Assembly (NCBI RefSeq): GCF_031157315.1
Contig: NZ_JAVIFU010000001.1
Coordinates: 124,001-188,000, forward strand
Direction: 5' to 3'
DNA length: 64,000 bases
Source of the DNA: Paenibacillus sp. LHD-38
Lineage (GTDB): Bacteria > Bacillota > Bacilli > Paenibacillales > Paenibacillaceae
The notes under the pieces: generated by a model
What the model was told of the DNA's origin: nothing
Databases searched by the model: none
What the model saw: only the letters and a program-made list of their open reading frames with translations
Shown here: positions 35,273 through 42,321 of the stretch, in pieces
Numbering within the stretch: position 1 is the first letter of the stretch
How the letters are laid out: each line of letters starts with the position of its first letter
Position numbers and translations under genes: made by a program

Positions 35273-35332
35273 TAAAGGGACTGTCCCTGAAGTAGCATGT
35301 GCTGCTTCAGAAGACAGTCCCTTTTATTTTTC
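35273..35332 (+). terminator. terminator of gltB
   Basis: AAAGGGACTGTC pairs with GACAGTCCCTTTT and contains an inner CTGAAG / CTTCAG hairpin. TTTTATTTTT follows. Confidence 0.9.
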
Positions 35333-35454
35333 GACAAAATGCCACTAAATTAGAAAAAAGACGCGCCCACTAACCGACATATTCCATCCGGCGACTCGGG
35401 TATAATGATGTTATTATTTCTATCATTACTATTATTTTACTAGGGGCCAATCCT

Positions 35455-35625
35455 ATGTTGAAGGATGAAGTAGAGATGACGAATGAAGAGGCTGCCCAGC
35501 ATTCAAGCGTCATTGTACTCGAAATAGATGACATACTCAGGCAAATCGGGATTTCCGAAGCAAAATGGCGCTCCTGTATTGATCAAGCTAATGTTCTAAT
35601 CGTTCGGCCCGTATCAGAGAAATAA
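35455..35625 (+). CDS. possible small protein, 56 residues
   Basis: An open frame with ATG 35455 and TAA 35623-35625, preceded by a TATAAT at 35401 and a weak GGGG ribosome site. The product is acidic at its N-terminus (MLKDEVEMTNEEAA) and ends LIVRPVSEK. I do not recognise it. Its last 38 bases overlap the end of the XRE regulator gene on the other strand, so it is either a convergent small gene or chance. Confidence 0.35.
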   Translation: MLKDEVEMTNEEAAQHSSVIVLEIDDILRQIGISEAKWRSCIDQANVLIVRPVSEK

Positions 35626-35956
35626 ACCATTTCGTTTCTTCGGCAGTGAGTGTTCTTCCATCGATCGTTAGATGGTATTTATTTAGCAGTTCATCATCAG
35701 AAAGTTCGAGGTGATCGACGAACTGCCGTACATCATTCGTTAATTTTTGCTGGGGAATTAATGTTCTTCCTACCAGATAGTCGACGGTAACCTGAAATAA
35801 ATCAGCGAACTTCGATAATGTCTCGGAATCGGGTTCTCTTCGATTCTTCTCGTAATGAGATAATGCTGCGCGTGAGATACCAAGCGCGGTTGAAGTTTGC
35901 AATTGGGTCCATCTTCGCTCATCCCTCAGCGCTGCAAGCCGATTACCGATACTCAT
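35588..35956 (-). CDS. XRE-family regulator, SinR-like length
   Basis: A 122-residue DNA-binding protein. Residues 5-60 are a Cro/C1 helix-turn-helix (LRDERRWTQLQTSTALGISR, then LSHYEKNRREPD). A C-terminal helical segment (about 70-122) could dimerise, as in SinR/SlrR-type regulators. GGAGGA lies 6 bases before ATG 35956. It is divergent from the PilZ-manC genes and might control them; the 130-base intergenic region shows no obvious operator. Confidence 0.85.
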   Translation of the reverse strand: MSIGNRLAALRDERRWTQLQTSTALGISRAALSHYEKNRREPDSETLSKFADLFQVTVDYLVGRTLIPQQKLTNDVRQFVDHLELSDDELLNKYHLTIDGRTLTAEETKWFISLIRAERLEH

Positions 35957-36086
35957 CAAATTCCTCCTGTATTAAAAAAGCGATTACTTCTATTTTAGTA
36001 CGGAACCGGAAGATTTGCATGTAATAAAGATCATTCATTAGGAATAAGGCTCAAATTAGCAATTAGGTATGATGGAGGAATGGAGC

Positions 36087-36527
36087 ATGGCGACGAATTC
36101 AAACGATATATCGCGCGCCCACATCAGGCTTCGCTTCACAGAAGGCGTAAAGGCAGAACTTAGGCTGGTCAGTAAAGACGGTCAACAGTTAACACCATCA
36201 ACTACAACAGTGCTTCTGCTTAATCTAAGTCAAAATGGCTTATGCTTTTTATCAGGATTGCATTTGCCCGTTCAGCATAACTATTTCGTAGAATTTCGGA
36301 TGACGATTTCAAATGTGCAAATTATTGTTAGAGGACGTATCGTGTGGAATTCGAAGCAGGACAATCAATTTGCCCACGGCGTATTATTTGAATGTTCCAA
36401 TACGCTTCGCTCTTTAATCATTGGCGTTATGAATCAAGAGATCTTGGAGAGACAGCCGCAGCAGCAAAAAATCCATTATTTATACAGCCGATTATTGAAT
36501 ACGAAGAGAATGCATTACAGCGGTTAG
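36087..36527 (+). CDS. PilZ-domain protein (c-di-GMP receptor candidate)
   Basis: A 146-residue stand-alone PilZ protein. The c-di-GMP-binding elements are present: RAHIR (RxxxR form) near residue 10 and NLSQNG (NxSxxG) near residue 51, followed by the beta-barrel. PilZ proteins couple cyclic di-GMP to polysaccharide synthesis, motility or surface assembly. ATG 36087 follows GATGGAGG at 8 bases; the ATG at 36069 is upstream of that site. It lies 46 bases before the mannose-1-phosphate guanylyltransferase gene, which suggests a shared transcript. Confidence 0.85.
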   Translation: MATNSNDISRAHIRLRFTEGVKAELRLVSKDGQQLTPSTTTVLLLNLSQNGLCFLSGLHLPVQHNYFVEFRMTISNVQIIVRGRIVWNSKQDNQFAHGVLFECSNTLRSLIIGVMNQEILERQPQQQKIHYLYSRLLNTKRMHYSG

Positions 36528-36573
36528 GAATACAACGATATATCAGTGAGGCTTGTTAGAAGGGGGACATTCT

Positions 36574-37956
36574 TTGAAAATCATATTGTTATCAGGCGGA
36601 TCTGGAAAGAGATTATGGCCCTTATCGAATGGTAATCGTGCAAAGCAATATTTATCTGTTTTGGAAGGACCGCAAGGCGGTATGGAGTCGATGCTCCAAC
36701 GACTTTGGCGACAGCTGGATGAGGCCGATTTGCAGGAGCATGCACGGATATCGACCTGTCGTCAACAGCTGGATATGCTGCAGAGACAATTAGGAGCGAA
36801 AACACCAGTCATTATTGAACCCGAACAAAGAGACACTTATCCGGCAGTAGCGCTTGCTGCGGCTTATTTGTATTCAATAGCAGGCGTATCATTAAGTGAA
36901 ACGGTCATCGTCATGCCAGTAGACGCATATGTTGATAGTGAATTCTTTTCATGTATTAGAGGACTCCCTAAGCTGATTAGAGAGAGCAGCTCGGAGCTGC
37001 TAATGCTGGGGACTAGGCCAAGCTATCCATCGGAGCAGTACGGATACATCATTTCGGAAGCATGCCGTCATAGTGAGGATGAGGGCATGTATGAACAAGC
37101 AGTGAAAACATTTAAGGAAAAGCCTTATGAGGCTGAGGCCCAATCCTTAATAAAAGACGGTGCGTTATGGAACAGCGGCATCTATGCTTTCCAGTTAGAT
37201 TTTATGATTACACTGTTGATGAATCGTAATTTACCTATTCATTATGATGAGTTATATAAACAATATTATAAAATGCCAAAGGCAAGCTTTGAAGCTGAGA
37301 TTACGCAAAAAACAAGCTCACGGTCCGTTATTCGCTACGATGGGGGCTGGAAGGATCTTGGGACATGGAAAACATTATCGGAGGAAATTGCTTTTGACAG
37401 GCTGGGGATTGGAGAAGTATCGAGCGATAGCGAGCAATCACAGTTTATTAATGAACTGGATATTCCAATCTCGATAATCGGTTTAAATAATGTGATTGTA
37501 GCCGCGAGTCCAGATGGCATTCTTGTTACTAGCAAGAATGCTGATTCCGTGCTAAATGCGAAGCTGCAGGCAATGAATGAGCGCCCTAAATATGAGGAAC
37601 GACGGTGGGGCCATTCGAGGGTAATAGAAACCGCAGTTCTAGCATCAGGATTACATAGCGTTACAAAACGGGTTTTTATTGCAGCAGGGCAAAATACAAG
37701 CTATCAAATGCATTTTAAACGAAGAAAGGCCTGGACGGTTCTATCCGGCGAAGGCGTTCTTATTTTGGATGAAATGTACCGGCACATTGCACCGGGGGAT
37801 ACGATTACGATACCGGAGCGAGCGAGGCATAGTTTGCGCGCAACAAATAATATGGAGCTAATAGAGGTGCAAACAGGTGAGCAAATCAAGGACGATGATG
37901 TCATTAGACTCGGAATCACCTGGGATGAAATTACTAGTCAAATAAATACGGTATAG
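36574..37956 (+). CDS. manC: mannose-1-phosphate guanylyltransferase
   Basis: A 460-residue enzyme making GDP-mannose from mannose-1-phosphate and GTP. The N-terminus KIILLSGGSGKRLWPLS is the nucleotidyltransferase signature, and EPEQRDTYPAVALAA and FKEKP follow. The C-terminal 110 residues form a cupin-like domain (RRWGHSRVIE, then FKRRKAWTVLSGEG) as in bifunctional ManC/WbpW proteins. The start is TTG 36574 with GAAGGGGG 7 bases upstream. No GDP-mannose dehydratase or mannosyltransferase is adjacent, so the product may supply the glycan locus at 42-57 kb; that link is inferred. Confidence 0.88.
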   Translation: MKIILLSGGSGKRLWPLSNGNRAKQYLSVLEGPQGGMESMLQRLWRQLDEADLQEHARISTCRQQLDMLQRQLGAKTPVIIEPEQRDTYPAVALAAAYLYSIAGVSLSETVIVMPVDAYVDSEFFSCIRGLPKLIRESSSELLMLGTRPSYPSEQYGYIISEACRHSEDEGMYEQAVKTFKEKPYEAEAQSLIKDGALWNSGIYAFQLDFMITLLMNRNLPIHYDELYKQYYKMPKASFEAEITQKTSSRSVIRYDGGWKDLGTWKTLSEEIAFDRLGIGEVSSDSEQSQFINELDIPISIIGLNNVIVAASPDGILVTSKNADSVLNAKLQAMNERPKYEERRWGHSRVIETAVLASGLHSVTKRVFIAAGQNTSYQMHFKRRKAWTVLSGEGVLILDEMYRHIAPGDTITIPERARHSLRATNNMELIEVQTGEQIKDDDVIRLGITWDEITSQINTV

Positions 37957-37967
37957 GAGACTAGAAG

Positions 37968-38429
37968 ATGGTGGTTCGGAATGAGCTGGCTGTCATAATT
38001 GCGAAGGTCATTGCTAGTAGAGGCTTCATTGATGTAACATGTTACGGTAACGCAATGTATCCATTTTTGAGGGATGGAAATGTGTCGACTTTCGTTCGTG
38101 TGCGTGAAGAGGATCTGCAGATTGGCGATGTGTGCTTGTTTGAAAACAAAAAAGGACAACTTTTGCTATATCGTATGATTGATTTGGATGATGAACAGCA
38201 GCCAGCAATTTATACATTCCGAGGTGATACTTGCGATCGACCGGAGCTACCGGTTCCGTTTTCTCATATTATAGGAAAGCTTAAGGCGGTTCATAGGGAT
38301 GGCAGAGTCTTATATGCTAATCACTGGCGCTCACGTTTGATTGAAGCGGCGGTGCTTCAAATTCCGTATTGGCCCAAAATTTCTAGATGGATTGCAAATC
38401 GACGTTATGATCGAACTTCTGCTATTTAA
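37968..38429 (+). CDS. S24/S26 signal-peptidase-like protein lacking the Ser nucleophile
   Basis: A 153-residue protein with the S26/LexA-like fold core. The box that normally reads G-x-S-M-x-P-x-L is C-Y-G-N-A29-M-Y-P-F-L-R-D-G, with Ala (GCA codon) at the nucleophile. Downstream LQIGDVCLFE and LLLYRMI match the box C/D strands, with Arg in place of the general base Lys/His. FRGDTCDRPELPVP matches the box E region. It is probably catalytically inactive and may bind a peptide or partner. No transmembrane anchor is evident at the N-terminus. It starts 11 bases after manC. Confidence 0.75.
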   Translation: MVVRNELAVIIAKVIASRGFIDVTCYGNAMYPFLRDGNVSTFVRVREEDLQIGDVCLFENKKGQLLLYRMIDLDDEQQPAIYTFRGDTCDRPELPVPFSHIIGKLKAVHRDGRVLYANHWRSRLIEAAVLQIPYWPKISRWIANRRYDRTSAI

Positions 38430-38498
38430 TGCAGCTTGACTAATTTAATATAGAAGTTGATACAATCATTACGAAAGAGAGAGGAAGCGATCTATCGG

Positions 38499-38792
38499 AT
38501 GATATGTTCAAAGGACCGTTTTTATTGTGTTAGTTGCGGGGAGATGCTTTCTAATCCTGAAGCGGATATTTTGTTCCGAACAGGTTTTTTCCGAGTGGTA
38601 CATCCAATGGGTTATTGCTTAACATGCAGCGTGGAGCAGGATAGGCTGGATGCTATAGTAGGAACGGCGGGTAAGACCAGTAACTATGACTATAAAATGT
38701 TCCTTCGTGCAGATGCGAAAGTTGCCGAACATGTTATACAGCCCTATCGAACGAATGATAATACGAGCCTCTGCCCTACAGTTCATCTGTAG
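38499..38792 (+). CDS. small protein with two CxxC pairs
   Basis: A 97-residue protein of unknown function. CVSCG (about 10-14) and CLTCS (about 43-47) could coordinate one zinc. The start is uncertain: ATG 38499 is chosen, with GAGAGGAAG about 12 bases upstream, over TTG 38457, which has no ribosome site. Its stop codon lies inside the terminator hairpin 38768-38809. It is the last gene of the PilZ-manC-S26-like stretch. Confidence 0.55.
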   Translation: MICSKDRFYCVSCGEMLSNPEADILFRTGFFRVVHPMGYCLTCSVEQDRLDAIVGTAGKTSNYDYKMFLRADAKVAEHVIQPYRTNDNTSLCPTVHL

Positions 38793-38809
38793 AGCGGAGG
38801 TGTTTTTTT
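38768..38809 (+). terminator. terminator overlapping the stop of the CxxC gene
   Basis: CCTCTGC-c-CTACAG pairs with CTGTAG-a-GCGGAGG around a 5-base loop, followed by TGTTTTTTT. The stop codon TAG forms part of the stem. Confidence 0.85.
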
Positions 38810-38882
38810 ATGCAAACTTCCAATTGTTTCCTGAATCGTTTATAATGAATAAGATTTGGATTTTTGAAGGAGGAGCACGGAT

Positions 38883-39803
38883 ATGGAGCAGCCCATTGTT
38901 AAATTGCAAAACGTAACAAAAAAAATCGGCAAAAGAACGATAATTGATCGGTTGACGCTCGATTTATCGCTTGGAGAAGTATTTGGTTTTCTCGGCCCCA
39001 ACGGATCAGGCAAAACAACTACGATTCGTATGATGGTTGGCCTAATGTCGCTTACGGATGGTGAGATTACCATTGGCGGATATAGCATTACCAAAAATTA
39101 CGAAAAAGCCATCCGCCATGTCGGAGCCATTGTAGAAAATCCTGAGATGTATAAATATTTGAGCGGTTATGATAACTTAATTCATTATGCGCGTATGATT
39201 CCAGGGATTACAGAGCATCGCGTCCATGAAGTGGTGAAACTGGTTGGACTTGAAGAACGGATCCGCGATAAAGTGAAAACCTACTCGCTCGGGATGCGCC
39301 AACGGCTGGGCGTTGCGCAAGCTATTTTACATAAACCGCAGCTTCTCATATTGGATGAACCGACAAACGGATTAGATCCGGCGGGTATTCGCGAGCTTCG
39401 TGATTATTTGCGAATGCTTTCTAAAGAGGAAGGCATAGCTGTATTCGTATCAAGCCATTTATTGTCTGAAATGGAGCTCATGTGCGACCGCGTGGCCATT
39501 ATTCAGAATGGAAAGCTAATCGACGTCAGAACCATTCGGGGCGAGCATGCGGCGAAAATAAACAATCGCGTCGTTATTGAAGTAGATAACCAGCGCAGCG
39601 CGCTGGATGTTCTGCTTACTGCCGAAATATTGGGTGAGCCCGAAGGAACGAATGCTATCGCCGTTGAAGCTGACAAGGAAGGCACGGCTAATATTAATTC
39701 CTCGCTCGTAACAGCGGGTGTTAAAGTTTACGGTATTCGTGCGCAGGTGAAAACACTCGAAGATCAATTCTTAGAAGTGACGGGAGGGGGACGAATTGGG
39801 TAA
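38883..39803 (+). CDS. ABC-2 exporter ATPase (BcrA/NatA type)
   Basis: A 306-residue ABC ATPase with Walker A GPNGSGKT (near 40), signature YSLGMRQRLG and Walker B LLILDEPTNGLDP. The C-terminal extension of about 85 residues is typical of drug, lantibiotic or sodium-export ATPases. It pairs with the permease encoded immediately downstream; the two frames overlap by 8 bases. AAGGAGGAG precedes the ATG. A TATAAT at 38841 may be its -10. The substrate cannot be assigned. Confidence 0.9.
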   Translation: MEQPIVKLQNVTKKIGKRTIIDRLTLDLSLGEVFGFLGPNGSGKTTTIRMMVGLMSLTDGEITIGGYSITKNYEKAIRHVGAIVENPEMYKYLSGYDNLIHYARMIPGITEHRVHEVVKLVGLEERIRDKVKTYSLGMRQRLGVAQAILHKPQLLILDEPTNGLDPAGIRELRDYLRMLSKEEGIAVFVSSHLLSEMELMCDRVAIIQNGKLIDVRTIRGEHAAKINNRVVIEVDNQRSALDVLLTAEILGEPEGTNAIAVEADKEGTANINSSLVTAGVKVYGIRAQVKTLEDQFLEVTGGGRIG

Positions 39804-40590
39804 TTTTTGGCCGCTTGTTCAAAATGAGAATATGAAAATTTACCGTCGTCCTCGCACATGGGTGATGACCGGAATATTGATCGTATTAGTTCTAACGATA
39901 TCGATATTATGGTTGATTTTCGGCGGAAGAGATACATCGATGTGGGATGTCGCGTTTATGGAATCATCCATCTTGTTTTTGCTGGTAACGATTTTTACGG
40001 TCGTTATTGCTGCCGGCGGAGTAGCGGAGGAGTTTACAAGCGGAACGATAAAATTGCTGTTGATCCGACCTTGGTCACGTTCGAAAATATTATTGTCCAA
40101 ATATATTTCTATTATGATATTTGCGCTATTACTTGCAATTCTGCTCTTCGGAAGCACGCTCCTGGTGAATTGGATTTGTTTTGGCATAAATGCATCGCCC
40201 GATATTAAGCCGACCTTTGTAGGAGAAGAAGGATCAGACGCTCTTTCATACATGCTGAAGTATTACGGCTTAACGTTAATTTCACTAGTTGTCACAGTAA
40301 CGCTGGCTTTCATGCTCTCGACTATATTCCGCAGCAGCGGTCTGGCTATCGGCATGGCATTGTTTCTCTTGCTTGGCGTTAACAGCTTTATCGCATTAAT
40401 TGCCATGCTGGATTATAAATGGATCGATTACCTGCTGTTCATTCATTTAAACCTGACCCAATATCTAGACGGGAACCCGATGAGGGAAGGCATGACCATG
40501 GGGTATTCCATTGGCGTGCTCGGTGTTTATTATGTGATCTTTATCGTTTTAACCTGGTATATCTTTAGTAAGCGTGACGTCGCTTCGTAA
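39796..40590 (+). CDS. ABC-2 exporter permease
   Basis: A 264-residue membrane protein with six hydrophobic helices. The N-terminal NENMKIYRRPRTWVM, first helix and GGVAEEFTSGTIKLLLIRPWSR are typical of ABC-2 permeases of the BcrB/NatB group. The start is TTG 39796 inside the end of the ATPase gene, preceded by GGGAGGGGG, so the pair is translationally coupled. Confidence 0.88.
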   Translation: MGNFWPLVQNENMKIYRRPRTWVMTGILIVLVLTISILWLIFGGRDTSMWDVAFMESSILFLLVTIFTVVIAAGGVAEEFTSGTIKLLLIRPWSRSKILLSKYISIMIFALLLAILLFGSTLLVNWICFGINASPDIKPTFVGEEGSDALSYMLKYYGLTLISLVVTVTLAFMLSTIFRSSGLAIGMALFLLLGVNSFIALIAMLDYKWIDYLLFIHLNLTQYLDGNPMREGMTMGYSIGVLGVYYVIFIVLTWYIFSKRDVAS

Positions 40591-40607
40591 AAGCCGGATT
40601 TAAAGAA

Positions 40608-40671
40608 AAAAGCCGTCCTGCCCGTGCTGCTTCTCGTTGAAGCAATACAAGCAAAGGACGGCTTTTTTTTA
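40608..40671. terminator. bidirectional terminator between permease and bactofilin genes
   Basis: AAAGCCGTCC pairs with GGACGGCTTT; the plus side ends in eight Ts and the minus side in TTTTTTC. It serves the convergent genes 39796-40590 and 40674-41120. Confidence 0.88.
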
Positions 40672-40673
40672 CG

Positions 40674-41120
40674 TTATCCTGCCTGTCGTGATTTCTCTTT
40701 GGATTCCTTGCCTGTTAATTCTTTGCCATGAGGCTTAGAGGTATCGTTTTCTATAAGCGAACGATTTTTGGAGTCTGATGAGGACTCCATTTGGCAGCTT
40801 CCATTTAGACTGCCCCCATCATGAATGATGAGTGAATGAGCTGTAACGGCGCCTGTCAACATGCCGGAGGCGGTAATGGTAAGCCGGCCCTTTGTGATAA
40901 TATCGCCAAACACTTTCCCGGCAATGATGATATCACGAGCCATAATATTAGAGCGGGCAAGACCGCATTCTCCAATGATAACATCCGCGTTGCATTCAAT
41001 GTCCCCCCGGTGCTCCCCTTCGATACGCAGGCTGGTTTCGCAAATCATCTTGCCCTCGCTTAACGTGCCTTGGCCGATTAATGTATCGGCAGCTGCTAGC
41101 CGCTTATTGTCTTTAAACAT
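40674..41120 (-). CDS. bactofilin
   Basis: A 148-residue bactofilin, a polymerising beta-helical cytoskeletal protein. The core (about 13-110) shows the repeated short-strand pattern (TLIGQGTLSEGKMI, then RIEGEHRGDIE) with hydrophobic residues every few positions. The C-terminal 38 residues are charged and probably disordered. GGAGG lies 10 bases before the ATG. It starts 5 bases after the stop of an M23 peptidase gene. Bactofilins adjoin LytM peptidase genes in many bacteria and help place wall remodelling. Confidence 0.92.
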   Translation of the reverse strand: MFKDNKRLAAADTLIGQGTLSEGKMICETSLRIEGEHRGDIECNADVIIGECGLARSNIMARDIIIAGKVFGDIITKGRLTITASGMLTGAVTAHSLIIHDGGSLNGSCQMESSSDSKNRSLIENDTSKPHGKELTGKESKEKSRQAG

Positions 41121-41125
41121 GAAGG

Positions 41126-42139
41126 TTAATCCTCCTTAATTAAACTTAGATAAGGTATGGGGTTAACAGGCTCATCTTTATGCATGATTTGAAAATGCAA
41201 ATGGGGACCCGTGCTTCTGCCGCTTGAGCCTAATAAGCCTATTTTTTCTCCTCGGACGACGAAATCGCCTTCCTTGGTTTCAATTTCTTTCAGGTGCATA
41301 TAAGCGCTCTGCAGTCCTGCCAGATGATCAATCACGATGTACGCCCCTAAAGAGCTGTTATAACCGGTTTCTGACACCGTTCCATCCGCCGCGCTGAACA
41401 CTGGATCGCCGAGCTTTCCCGTTATGTCTATGCCGGCATGGAAGGCAGCACGCCCAGTTAGAGGGTCTCTACGGTAGCCAAATCCTGAAGATAGCAGTTT
41501 GGACCGTGTAGGCCATACGGAAGGATAAGCATCCACAGAAATGCGTGTCGTTTGTGCCAGCTCAAGCGTTAAAGCCATGGACTTCTCCATCGTATCCGCG
41601 ATTGCGTTCAGCGAGGTTAACGTAAGACCGGTTTTGTGAACGAGTAAAGAGAGCGGTTTTGATTCCATTATGTAGTTGTAGCTCTGATTGGATGCGTTTT
41701 GTTGGAGAGACTTTGATTGTGCTGACGGGATGGTATTGGGAGTCTGTACTTGATAGGTAGAGGAGTCCAATCGGTCTCCATAGTTATTAATAAATTGCTT
41801 GAGATGGGACTCTAGCTGCTGCAAAGCTTCCATTTTCTTTTTCATCTCGTTTGCTTGCTCGGAAAGCCCAACCAATTCTTGCTGCAACGAATGAATGGTT
41901 TCATCCTTGCCAGATAGTGTTTCTGAAAACAAAAGATCATGCTCCGACAATTTTTCTTCCAAATGATTCTTTTCATAATGCGAGTTTAATTGAAGTCCTG
42001 TAATGCAGCCCGAAACAGCAAGTACGACTGCCGTAGGCGCAGCAAAAACCGAACGCTTGGAGACATGAAACTGTTTGACCGTTTTGTCAGCGCCTCGCAG
42101 CACGACAAAGGACCATTTTGGCTTTCTTGCTCGTTTCAA
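41126..42139 (-). CDS. M23 (LytM) peptidase with membrane anchor and coiled coil
   Basis: A 337-residue bitopic protein. A basic cytoplasmic segment (1-30), one membrane helix (about 32-50) and a coiled coil (about 58-120) precede the C-terminal M23 domain. The domain has F-H-A-G-I-D as first metal ligands and GPHLHFQ as the second set, so it looks active against peptidoglycan peptides. The start TTG 42139 is preferred over ATG 42145 because AAAGGAG is 7 bases from the TTG but touches the ATG. It is the first gene of the bactofilin unit. Confidence 0.9.
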   Translation of the reverse strand: MKRARKPKWSFVVLRGADKTVKQFHVSKRSVFAAPTAVVLAVSGCITGLQLNSHYEKNHLEEKLSEHDLLFSETLSGKDETIHSLQQELVGLSEQANEMKKKMEALQQLESHLKQFINNYGDRLDSSTYQVQTPNTIPSAQSKSLQQNASNQSYNYIMESKPLSLLVHKTGLTLTSLNAIADTMEKSMALTLELAQTTRISVDAYPSVWPTRSKLLSSGFGYRRDPLTGRAAFHAGIDITGKLGDPVFSAADGTVSETGYNSSLGAYIVIDHLAGLQSAYMHLKEIETKEGDFVVRGEKIGLLGSSGRSTGPHLHFQIMHKDEPVNPIPYLSLIKED

Positions 42140-42249
42140 TAGCATACTCCTTTCTCAATTGGTTACGTATAAAACGATCGTGACGTTCTATTGCTATTTA
42201 TTCTTTTATTCTGAGACGCAATAAAACATGCCTTAAAACTTACTCATAA

Positions 42250-42294
42250 AAAGAAAGACTGCCTGCTGCGCACGGAATGTGCGAGCGGGCAGTC
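42250..42294 (-). terminator. terminator of the O-antigen-ligase-like gene
   Basis: On the minus strand GACTGCCCGCTCGCAC pairs imperfectly with GTGCGCAGCAGGCAGTC and is followed by TTTCTTTTT. Confidence 0.88.
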
Positions 42295-42321
42295 GATGGA
42301 AACATAGAAGAGGAATCATAG

